NCBI GenBank assembly: GCA_913041075.1
Contig: CAJWGZ010000005.1
Location: 1-25,367 of the forward strand
Source: an uncultured Fidelibacterota bacterium
GTDB taxonomy: Bacteria; Fidelibacterota; Marinisomatia; Marinisomatales; TCS55
DNA length: 25,367 nt
Reading direction: 5' to 3'
Position numbers and translations under genes: made by a program. Shown piece by piece: positions 1 through 7,387 of this stretch. Each line of letters opens with the position of its first letter. The first letter of the stretch is position 1. The notes under the pieces are model-generated. The model did not search any database. It saw only the letters and a program-made list of their open reading frames with translations, and was not told the origin of the DNA.

Positions 1-1459
1 TGTTCCACTGAAACATGCATATAACTCAAAAGTATGTTCGGTTGCAGGCCAATTAATAATACAAGTACAACCAGAGGTGCCAGGGTAGCAATTTCCCGCG
101 AATCCAAATCAACAAGGGAGGACTGCGTAATGGGGTTTATTTCATTAAGAGCAACTCGGTAATACAACCAGACCATGTAGCACACGCCCAGAACTACACC
201 AAGTATAGAAAAGGCTGCAATAATCATATTTGCCTTGAAAGCACCGCTAATGATCAGGAATTCCCCAATAAAAGCATTCATACCCGGCAAACCGATCGCT
301 GCCAGAGTAAAAATCGTAAAAAACACAATAAAAACTGGAACGGTCTTTGAGAGTCCACCGTAATCTTTAATCATTCTTGAATGTGTTCGCTCATAAATCA
401 TCCCAACACACAAAAACAGTGCACCAGTGATTACACCATGATTAATCATTTGAAGGATGCCACCCTCAATACCATTTTGGTTTAAAGTAAAAAGACCAAG
501 TGTCACAAAGCCCATATGGCTGACACTAGAATAGGCGATCAATCTCTTCATGTCCTTCTGCATCAAAGTGACATAGGCACCGTATATAATTGCCGTGACA
601 GATAAAACAAGCAGTGGAATAAAAAGTACTTTTACGGCATGGGGAAACATGGGAAAAGAAAACCTTAAAAAACCATACGCGCCCATTTTCAGCAAAATAC
701 CTGCTAGAATAACACTCCCGGCTGTGGGCGCTTCCGTATGGGCATCTGGCAACCAGGTATGGATTGGAAACATGGGCATTTTTACCGCAAAAGCTGCAAA
801 AAAAGCCAGGAACAACCATATTTGAAGTCCTGTGGGGTAGTTTACTTTAGCCAATTCTATTATATCAAAAGTTCTGCCACCGGCGTAGTAGAGTACAATT
901 ATTCCAACTAGCATAAGGACACTGCCAGCCAGCATAAAAAGAACAAACTTCACCGCGGCATATATTCTTTGGGAACCTCCCCACACACCTATCAATAGAA
1001 ACATCGGTATCAGCGTGAGTTCCCAGAAAAGGTAGAAAAGAAATACATTCAGCGAGACGAAAATTCCGATCATCGCAGTTTCCAATATTAATAGAGATAT
1101 ATAGAACTCTTTTGTTTTTGTCTGAATTGCCTTCCACGATACTGATACGCAAAGAATACTTAACAAGGCGACTAGAATTATAAATAATACGCTGATTCCA
1201 TCTACACCAACCTTGTAGTTTATATTCCATGCCGGTATCCATGAATAAATTTCAACAAATTGCATTTTGTAGGTTGTCTTATCAAAATGTTTGTAAATAG
1301 GCAGCGAAACAATAAATGTTGCAACTGTAGTCGCCAGCGCAAACCATTTGATGAAAGGCCCTCTTTTTAAGAACAGCATAATGAGTGCACCGGCCAGCGG
1401 AAAAAAAGTGCTTGCCGTCAGAATCGGATAATCAAGGTTATTAATAATAATATCTTCCA
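1..1459 (-). CDS. nuoM: NADH-quinone oxidoreductase subunit M (cluster B), 3' end cut by window
   Basis: Membrane-arm proton-pumping subunit of Complex I. Reading the minus strand from an ATG at 1459 gives 486 codons open to the window edge, so only the last few residues are missing. An AGG six bases ahead of the ATG serves as ribosome site, and the gene starts 11 bases after the 602-residue gene. Family motifs are clear: the TM5 glutamate in LFYLFWEL (E147), the TM7 lysine in FAVKMPMFPIHTWLPDAH (K227), the TM8 lysine in GILLKMGAYGFLRF (K258) and the TM12 glutamate in LPGMNAFIGEF (E400). Glu rather than Lys in TM12 is characteristic of NuoM and separates it from NuoL and NuoN. All charged residues of the proton path are present, so it should be active. 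Confidence 0.95.
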
Positions 1460-1470
1460 TCTTGTACCTA

Positions 1471-3267
1471 TTACGGTAATACCATAACGATTATGATCAA
1501 GGCAATAAATCCGGCAACCATAACCATTGCATAATGTTGAATCTGGCCACTTTGAGCATTCTTCATCTTCCGGCTGCAGGCTAGAGTTAACTTGCCTAAT
1601 CCATTCAGCGAACCATCTACAACAACCGTATCTATTACCTTAAATATCTTGGCGGCACCCATTATTGGTTTTTGAATAATAAACTCATAAATCTCACCAA
1701 TAAAGTTGTACTCAATCCTGTCCAGTGGTTTTGTAAGCCACATTAATACTTTTGCCCCTTTGCGGGGAAACCAATCCGTATCCAAACTTATAGTATCTTC
1801 ACACCAAAGCTTTTTAAGCAGTAGGAAAAAGCCCAGTTGTGTAAAAAGTAATACCTGCAAAGACTCCCAGATATGATATGCTGTATAAGGTTCAAAATGA
1901 ACTGTATGTGGCAACAATGCATAGAGCGGTTTATAAAATATCCCCAGCCCTACGCAAAAAAGTGAGCCTATAATCATCGCCAGTTCCATATTAAAAGGTG
2001 GTTCTTGGGCTTTAATTCCCCGGTCTTTCCCAAACCAGATAAAATAGGGTACTTTGAGACCGGTATGTAAAAATGTCCCTGCAGAAGCGAGCATTAGTGC
2101 CATAAATGCCCAGGTTAAATGCGCTTCACCAAAAGCAGTAACTGTCATAGATTTACTCACAAAACCACTGAATAAAGGAAATGCAGAAATGGAAAGACCC
2201 CCGATTACGGTATAGATCATTGTTCTTGGCATAGTTTTATAAAGACCACCGAGTTCCGTCAATTTTGAGATTCCTGTGACATGTAAAACGGAACCGGTAC
2301 CCATAAATAATAGGGACTTGTAAAGAATATGACAGAAGGCATGTGCGACAACACCATTTATTGCCAGCGGTGTTCCCAAACCAACACCAGCTACCATATA
2401 GCCTACCTGGCTAATGATGTGATATGCCAGAAGTCTGCGGGCGTCATTTTCAAGGACTGCATAAACGACGCCGTAAATCGCCATAACAACACCCAGAACT
2501 ATTAGCATTTCGGAACCTGCACAGACTCGGATCAGGGTATAAACTGCTGTTTTAGTCGTGAAGGCACTCATGAAAACCGCACCTGTAACTGTTGCAGCGG
2601 GGTAGGCATCAGGAAGCCATGCACCAAATGGAGGCACGGCCGCATTCACTATAAACCCAATAACAATAAGGAATGAGGCCAGACTTTGTAGATCAGTTGG
2701 CCACCACCCGTGAAAGGGCACATACTGGACTGATAAATCACCGCTTGCCGAGTACTGTATTATTATTCCAGCCAACAATATTAGGCCACCGGCAACATGC
2801 CATAAAAGATATCTAAATCCAGAATTAATAGAAGCTGGCGACTTGCGAAACCATACAAGAAAAACCGAAGAAAAGGCCATCATTTCCCAGAATAAGAATA
2901 AAGTTAGAAAATCACCTGCAAATGTTACCCCCAAAGATCCGCCAACGTAGTAGAAGGCAGCAAAATGTTCACCATCATTCTTTACATGGATAGAATAGAT
3001 TACTCCGATTACACCCATGATCGTGAATATATACGCAAACACTTTACTCAGCTTATCCACCTCTCCAAACGTCAACTTCCAATTCAGAAATTCATAGACA
3101 CCATATGTGCCATACGGCATAACGACTACCGCAAAAAAGGCCAGTAGAGAAACAGCAAGCATATAGCCCTGCTTAACCTTTCCCTTGAATAAGGGGATCA
3201 ACAGTCCTCCTAGGATATATAATACTGAAGGATGTAAAAATTGGATGTTAAAAATTTCACTCATCAT
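1471..3267 (-). CDS. MrpD-like antiporter subunit with NuoL-like C-terminal arm, Complex I cluster B
   Basis: Polytopic membrane protein of the proton-conducting antiporter family (NuoL/M/N, MrpA/D), about 598 residues, sitting where nuoL belongs. TM5 has Glu (FLFWEMMAF, E128), TM8 Lys (AFTTKTAVYTLIR, K239) and TM12 Lys (LFSGFVSKSM, K372). The TM7 lysine seen in its paralogues is replaced by Asn (N208 in FIVNAAVPPFGAWLPDAYP). The last ~120 residues, after about TM15, form a long polar/amphipathic stretch ending in one TM helix and resemble the NuoL tail of cluster A (VDGLGR... and QTGRLQNY versus VDGSLNGLG and QSGQIQHY). It probably supplies the lateral helix in place of NuoL. Starts at 3279, 3267 and 3264 are possible. 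I chose 3267 because a GAG lies seven bases upstream and overlap with the 81-residue gene is short. Confidence 0.85.
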   Translation of the reverse strand: MMSEIFNIQFLHPSVLYILGGLLIPLFKGKVKQGYMLAVSLLAFFAVVVMPYGTYGVYEFLNWKLTFGEVDKLSKVFAYIFTIMGVIGVIYSIHVKNDGEHFAAFYYVGGSLGVTFAGDFLTLFLFWEMMAFSSVFLVWFRKSPASINSGFRYLLWHVAGGLILLAGIIIQYSASGDLSVQYVPFHGWWPTDLQSLASFLIVIGFIVNAAVPPFGAWLPDAYPAATVTGAVFMSAFTTKTAVYTLIRVCAGSEMLIVLGVVMAIYGVVYAVLENDARRLLAYHIISQVGYMVAGVGLGTPLAINGVVAHAFCHILYKSLLFMGTGSVLHVTGISKLTELGGLYKTMPRTMIYTVIGGLSISAFPLFSGFVSKSMTVTAFGEAHLTWAFMALMLASAGTFLHTGLKVPYFIWFGKDRGIKAQEPPFNMELAMIIGSLFCVGLGIFYKPLYALLPHTVHFEPYTAYHIWESLQVLLFTQLGFFLLLKKLWCEDTISLDTDWFPRKGAKVLMWLTKPLDRIEYNFIGEIYEFIIQKPIMGAAKIFKVIDTVVVDGSLNGLGKLTLACSRKMKNAQSGQIQHYAMVMVAGFIALIIIVMVLP

Positions 3268-3502
3268 AATAATTCTCATCCTGCATAAGCCCCATATGTC
3301 CTACCCATTTGGACACGATAATAATTAATACACAGGCGATAAAGCCGAATAAAGACCAGAAACCGGGGACTTTATCTCCAAAAAAGTGAATTTCATGGCG
3401 AGGAATAATAAAATCCACTACAATGAGTATAATCAGTGCACCGTAGGCAATTTTCTTTACTGCCTTTGTCTTTAGTAACTCTATTATATCTAATAATTTC
3501 AT
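3257..3502 (-). CDS. Small two-helix membrane protein between MrpD-like subunits
   Basis: An 81-residue protein with two likely membrane helices (about residues 18-34 and 47-66), a short basic N-terminus and an acidic C-terminus rich in D, E and Y. It contains PGFWSLFGFIACVLIIIVSK. Its start overlaps the stop of the 499-residue MrpD-like gene by ATGA, and its end overlaps the 602-residue gene, so the three are almost certainly translated together. From memory, small proteins with this PGF...FGFIACVLI...VSK pattern occur next to MrpD-like genes in other bacteria, but I cannot name a characterised function. A structural or assembly subunit between two antiporter modules is inference. It does not look like MrpC/NuoK, since it has two helices rather than three and no buried Glu. 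Confidence 0.75.
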   Translation of the reverse strand: MKLLDIIELLKTKAVKKIAYGALIILIVVDFIIPRHEIHFFGDKVPGFWSLFGFIACVLIIIVSKWVGHMGLMQDENYYDE

Positions 3503-4998
3503 TTGACTACCATTTCAGCTAATTGCACAATAAAGTCGGGATATAAACCCAATAGTACGCTCACTATCGCAGTTAATGTGAGTGGAACTACTAAAAATGG
3601 GTTTTCTTTTAGATCCCCATCGTCAGATGAATCATTATGTTCTGAATTTGAATTTTCCTTACTAAAAAATGCCTTATATAGAATTGGAACAAAGTATGCC
3701 GCATTCAGAAACGAGCTCACCAGTAGTACAGTAAGTACGACCAAACTGTGGCGCTCTAAAGAACCAATAACAAGATACCATTTTGTAATAAATCCAGATA
3801 CAGGCGGAATACCTATCATGCTCAGAGTAGCAATTGCAAAGGCAGCCATTGTCCAAGGCATTTTCTTCCCAATGCCACTTAATTGACTAACTTCAGTCTT
3901 ATGGGATGAGACATAAATTGAACCAGCGCAGAAAAAAAGGGTAATCTTTGAAAAGGCATGGTTGGTAATATGAATTATACCGCCCACCATCGCACTTGGC
4001 GTAAGCAAAGCAGCACCCAAAATAATATAAGAAAGCTGGCTGATAGTTGAAAAAGCCAGCCGCGCCTTCAGATTATCCTTACTCAGAGCAATAAGAGAAG
4101 CGGTAATAATAGTAAATGATGCAAAAGTGATTACAAATACATCCACACCAATATCCAACATCAAATCGGTACCGAAGATAAAAAATATTACCCGAAGAAT
4201 GGTAAAGACCCCAGTTTTAACCACCGCGACGGCATGCAGTAATGCGCTGACTGGGGTAGGAGCCACCATTGCAGCCGGAAGCCAGCTGTGGAAAGGCATG
4301 ATGGCACTTTTGGCAAACCCAAAAAAGAAAAGCACAAATATTATATACAGCAATTCGGGATTTACTGATTGAACAACTGCTGGAAAGATTCCTGTTTTTG
4401 AAAATTCAAGTGTACCTGTCAGATTGTAGGTTAGAATTATAGCTACTATTAAGAAAGCTTTCGCTGTTCCAAGTAAATAGATGGCATACTTTCTGCCACC
4501 CGCCTTTGCTTCTTGATTCCCTTTGTGAGCCACCAGCGGGTAGGTAATAATTGTCAATACTTCATAGAAAAGAAACATCGTAAACAGGTTCGCTGAAAAT
4601 GCAACACCGATTGTGGCCGAAAGCGCTACTGCAAAACAGGCAAAATAACGTGTCTGCGAGTGCTCATTAGTAGACCGCATATACCCGATTGAATAAAAAG
4701 AAGTTGCAATCCAAAGTATAGAAGCGCCCATTGCGAACAAAAGTCCAAATGCATCAACTCTGAAAGCGATCTCGATGCCAGGCAGGATATTAAACAGTGA
4801 ATAAGATATTGTTTTTTTATCATAAACGACAGCTGGGATCATAGATAAAACAATTACAAGTTTCAAAACACCTGCAATAATAGACCATGATTCCCTCAGG
4901 TTAGGTTTTTTCCCAGTGCCAATAATTATCAAGGCGCCTACTGCAGAAACAAGAACCGCCAGTAAAGGTTTAATAGATACGATAGTTTCCACGAGCAC
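3499..4998 (-). CDS. MrpD-like proton/cation antiporter subunit, Complex I cluster B
   Basis: A 499-residue polytopic protein of the NuoL/M/N-MrpA/D family, most like MrpD-type subunits of Mrp Na+/H+ antiporters. All channel residues are kept: TM5 Glu (FLFYEVLTI, E146), TM7 Lys (FGFAKSAIMPFHSWLP, K230), TM8 His/Lys (LLHAVAVVKTGVF, H255 and K261), a central His/Lys set (HITNHAFSKITL) and TM12 Lys (GIPPVSGFITKWYL, K406). A strongly acidic Ser/Asn/Asp-rich loop lies near residues 448-466, before the last helices. It has no NuoL-type C-terminal extension. The start is GTG, one base after the nuoK stop, and a second GTG two codons in is an alternative. It occupies an extra position between nuoK and the NuoL-like gene. 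It could instead stand in for NuoN if no nuoN follows nuoM. Confidence 0.87.
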   Translation of the reverse strand: MLVETIVSIKPLLAVLVSAVGALIIIGTGKKPNLRESWSIIAGVLKLVIVLSMIPAVVYDKKTISYSLFNILPGIEIAFRVDAFGLLFAMGASILWIATSFYSIGYMRSTNEHSQTRYFACFAVALSATIGVAFSANLFTMFLFYEVLTIITYPLVAHKGNQEAKAGGRKYAIYLLGTAKAFLIVAIILTYNLTGTLEFSKTGIFPAVVQSVNPELLYIIFVLFFFGFAKSAIMPFHSWLPAAMVAPTPVSALLHAVAVVKTGVFTILRVIFFIFGTDLMLDIGVDVFVITFASFTIITASLIALSKDNLKARLAFSTISQLSYIILGAALLTPSAMVGGIIHITNHAFSKITLFFCAGSIYVSSHKTEVSQLSGIGKKMPWTMAAFAIATLSMIGIPPVSGFITKWYLVIGSLERHSLVVLTVLLVSSFLNAAYFVPILYKAFFSKENSNSEHNDSSDDGDLKENPFLVVPLTLTAIVSVLLGLYPDFIVQLAEMVVK

Positions 4999-4999
4999 T

Positions 5000-5305
5000 C
5001 TAATTCTTCATCAAATTAATTTCATCAATATTCACTGTCTGGCGATTTCGGTAGAGAGCGATAATGATTGCTAGTCCCACCGCCACCTCTGCAGCAGCCA
5101 GTGTCATTACAAGAAAGACAAATACTTGACCGTCTACACTGTTATAGTAACGGGAGAAACCGACCAAGGCCAGGTTGACTGCATTTAGCATAAGTTCAAT
5201 TGACATGAAAATGGTGATGGCATTACGCCGAAATAAAACACCCAAAACACCGATGGAAAAAAGAATCATGCTTAAAGCAATGACATGTTCAAGAGGTACG
5301 ACCAT
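5000..5305 (-). CDS. nuoK: NADH-quinone oxidoreductase subunit K (cluster B)
   Basis: A 101-residue, three-helix membrane subunit joining the NuoH/A/J part of Complex I to the antiporter-like subunits; it carries part of the fourth proton path. The two essential membrane glutamates are present: E37 in TM2 ([10 protein letters not shown]) and E73 in TM3 ([12 protein letters not shown]). Length equals the family norm of about 100. The ATG overlaps the nuoJ stop by one base (TAATG), indicating translational coupling. The gene following it is an MrpD-like subunit rather than nuoL, which is the point where cluster B departs from the standard order. Confidence 0.97.
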   Translation of the reverse strand: MVVPLEHVIALSMILFSIGVLGVLFRRNAITIFMSIELMLNAVNLALVGFSRYYNSVDGQVFVFLVMTLAAAEVAVGLAIIIALYRNRQTVNIDEINLMKN

Positions 5306-5805
5306 CAGATCTTCCTTTTAGCCAAATAAACTGTTCCAATTAAAGCTACGAGCAACAAAAGTGAAGCAACTTCGAAGGGGAGCAAATATTTGGAAAAAAG
5401 TGCTTCTCCGAGCACATGAATACCGCCAGCTGAAAATGTATCACCCGGCTGATGCAACACCCCAGGTTCATGTAACATAATCAAAATAATCCCAAAAAAG
5501 AAAAGAGCTACCATCAATACGGATAAGGCGCGCTGCAAGTACATAAATTTTGGTAGTGCATCCTCGTGCCCCAAGTTGAGTAGCATGATGGCAAATAAAA
5601 AAAGAACCATAATTGCACCAGCATAGATAAATACCTCAAGAACAGCGAGAAAATATGCTTCCAATAGTAGATAAAGAACCGCGAGAGCAAAAAAACAAAG
5701 TACGAGTAAGATGGCACTGTAGACAGCATTCCTATTCAAGACTACAAAGATTGCTGAAGCTACTGCAATTGTAGCTGTTAAATAAAATAGGAATGAAAGC
5801 GACAT
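5305..5805 (-). CDS. nuoJ: NADH-quinone oxidoreductase subunit J (cluster B)
   Basis: A 166-residue, five-helix membrane subunit of Complex I next to the quinone cavity. Its TM3 ([19 protein letters not shown]) carries the conserved Tyr-Ala-Gly-Ala segment whose bulge changes shape during coupling in solved Complex I structures. The C-terminus ends in an [17 protein letters not shown] motif shared with the cluster A copy. It is separated from nuoI by 29 bases, one of the few non-overlapping junctions in this cluster, with only a weak AAGAA ribosome site before the ATG. Confidence 0.96.
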   Translation of the reverse strand: MSLSFLFYLTATIAVASAIFVVLNRNAVYSAILLVLCFFALAVLYLLLEAYFLAVLEVFIYAGAIMVLFLFAIMLLNLGHEDALPKFMYLQRALSVLMVALFFFGIILIMLHEPGVLHQPGDTFSAGGIHVLGEALFSKYLLPFEVASLLLLVALIGTVYLAKRKI

Positions 5806-5834
5806 TTTATTCTTGAATTAGATTTGTCTGATAT

Positions 5835-6353
5835 CTATTTCTGAGGCTCTTGGCTATCGTTTTTTCGTGAATAATATTTCTGATCTTTGGTCAATTCAAA
5901 AACTTCTAATAAACCATCTTTGTCAATTATGAGGTCTTCCCTGGTATAATCAGAAAAATCATAAATTTCCGTTAACTCAATTGCTTCCTCCGGACAGGCC
6001 ATTTCACAAAAGCCACAAAAAATGCACCGTAATAAATCGATATCAAAACGAACAGGGTATCTTTCATTTCCTTCGTCCCAAGGTGAAGGACCAGGAATTA
6101 TGTGAATGCAGTCTGCAGGACAAGCAGCAGAACACATTTCACAGGCTACGCATTTGATTCGACCTTCTGGAAATTTATTCAAGCGGTGGAGACCACGATA
6201 CCCTTCCGGTGGAATATGATATTCATCTGGATATTGAATTGTTACTTTTCTCCTAAAGAAATGCTTGATTGTTACCATCAGCCCTTTCACCAAAGCAGGG
6301 ATGTATAGCTTATCCCAAAAAGTTGGTTCGTATGATTTAATAATCGTAGCCAT
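5835..6353 (-). CDS. nuoI: NADH-quinone oxidoreductase subunit I (cluster B)
   Basis: Peripheral-arm ferredoxin-like subunit that carries two [4Fe-4S] clusters (N6a, N6b) from NuoG/NuoD toward NuoB. Both binding motifs are intact: C68-x2-C71-x2-C74-x3-C78 and C110-x2-C113-x2-C116-x3-CP120. An open frame extends to 6431, but the ATG at 6353 (MATIIKSYEP) overlaps the nuoH stop as TAATG, the junction used throughout this operon, and gives 172 residues with the usual short amphipathic N-terminal helix. The longer version would add 26 unconserved residues encoded within nuoH. Confidence 0.96.
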   Translation of the reverse strand: MATIIKSYEPTFWDKLYIPALVKGLMVTIKHFFRRKVTIQYPDEYHIPPEGYRGLHRLNKFPEGRIKCVACEMCSAACPADCIHIIPGPSPWDEGNERYPVRFDIDLLRCIFCGFCEMACPEEAIELTEIYDFSDYTREDLIIDKDGLLEVFELTKDQKYYSRKNDSQEPQK

Positions 6354-7387
6354 TATTTCAATGCCGCTAGTGTGAGATACCCACCAGTGATGAAAATATT
6401 TATCAGTGATAATGGAAGTAAAACTTTCCACCCAAGTTTCATTAATTGATCATAGCGGAAACGTGGAAATGTCCATCGAATCCATATAAAGAGAAAAAGG
6501 AAAAAGCCCATCTTCAAAATAAAAGACGCCACAGAAAGCATCGCCCCCCATATTCCTAGTGATTTCTCATCAAGTAAAGGAACATCCCAGCCACCAAAAA
6601 ATAGCGTAACCGTTAATGCGGCAGCTGTGATCATATTTGCATATTCGGACATAAAAAACATTGCAAATTTCATACTACTGTATTCCGTGTGGTACCCTCC
6701 CACCAACTCCTGTTCTGCTTCCGCAAGATCAAATGGAAGCCGATTGGTTTCTGCATAGGTAGCAATTAAAAAAATTAGAAAAGCTAGTGGTTGTTTGAAT
6801 ACGTACCATGATAAGAGATGGCCTTGCTGATCTGCAACAATATCATTTAATCTTAGTGAACCAGACATCAGGATTATACTCACAACTGATAGTCCTAATG
6901 CAAGTTCATAACTGATTAGCTGTGCAGATGATCTTAACCCACCAATCAAGGTATATTTACTATTTGACGCCCATCCTGCAAGTACAATACCATAGACACC
7001 AATACTGGTTAAGGCGAGGATATAAAGAATCCCTATATTTACGTCAGCTACTTGTAGGATGATATCCCGATCAAAAAGGGTAATAGTAGAGCCGAAAGGA
7101 ATGACAGCAAAAGTCATCAATGCAGGAATAAGCATAATTACCGGCGCCAGTAAGTATATAGGTTTATTCACCCCATCTGGTATAATGTCTTCTTTCATAA
7201 GGAATTTTATACCGTCAGCAATTGGCTGGAGAAGTCCCTGTGGTCCAACGCGGTTTGGCCCTAGTCGACCTTGCATAAAAGCGGACACTCTTCTTTCAGC
7301 ATAAACCATTATTAGCACAGCAAGCAAAGTTCCTGCAAACACAAGTAACACCTTTACACAAATGATAAAAAAGCTCAAAAAATCCAT
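6353..7387 (-). CDS. nuoH: NADH-quinone oxidoreductase subunit H (cluster B)
   Basis: A 344-residue, eight-helix membrane subunit that forms the quinone-access chamber with NuoB and NuoD and starts the chain of charged residues along the membrane arm. The canonical TM1-loop motif GPNRVGPQGLLQPIADG (from residue 43) is present, as is the Glu-rich loop with AETNRLPFDLAEAEQELVGG followed by YHTEYSS and SEYANM. The C-terminus carries the conserved WIRWTFPRFRYDQLMKLGWK. The start overlaps the nuoG stop by one base. In contrast to the cluster A copy, all signature loops are standard. Confidence 0.97.
   Translation of the reverse strand: MDFLSFFIICVKVLLVFAGTLLAVLIMVYAERRVSAFMQGRLGPNRVGPQGLLQPIADGIKFLMKEDIIPDGVNKPIYLLAPVIMLIPALMTFAVIPFGSTITLFDRDIILQVADVNIGILYILALTSIGVYGIVLAGWASNSKYTLIGGLRSSAQLISYELALGLSVVSIILMSGSLRLNDIVADQQGHLLSWYVFKQPLAFLIFLIATYAETNRLPFDLAEAEQELVGGYHTEYSSMKFAMFFMSEYANMITAAALTVTLFFGGWDVPLLDEKSLGIWGAMLSVASFILKMGFFLFLFIWIRWTFPRFRYDQLMKLGWKVLLPLSLINIFITGGYLTLAALK

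Noticed and set aside
526..819. A 97-codon minus-strand open frame that might suggest a frameshifted nuoM
   Set aside because: The nuoM frame is uninterrupted through this stretch, so neither a frameshift nor a second gene is needed.
865..1242. A 125-codon open frame on the minus strand within the left-edge region
   Set aside because: It is a +1 shadow of nuoM, whose true frame runs from 1459 to the window edge and shows all NuoM motifs; the shadow translation has no family resemblance.
3503..3886. A 127-codon plus-strand frame opposite the MrpD-like gene
   Set aside because: Lies antisense to a well-supported membrane protein, has no ribosome site and no recognisable motif.
1471..4998. An independent Mrp Na+/H+ antiporter operon inserted after nuoK
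   Set aside because: The MrpA, B, C, E, F and G genes are absent, the genes are translationally coupled and continue into nuoM, and one carries a NuoL-type tail, so they fit better as Complex I subunits.
6354..6431. N-terminal 26-residue extension of NuoI in cluster B
   Set aside because: Encoded entirely within the end of nuoH, unconserved, and a better start exists at the TAATG junction.
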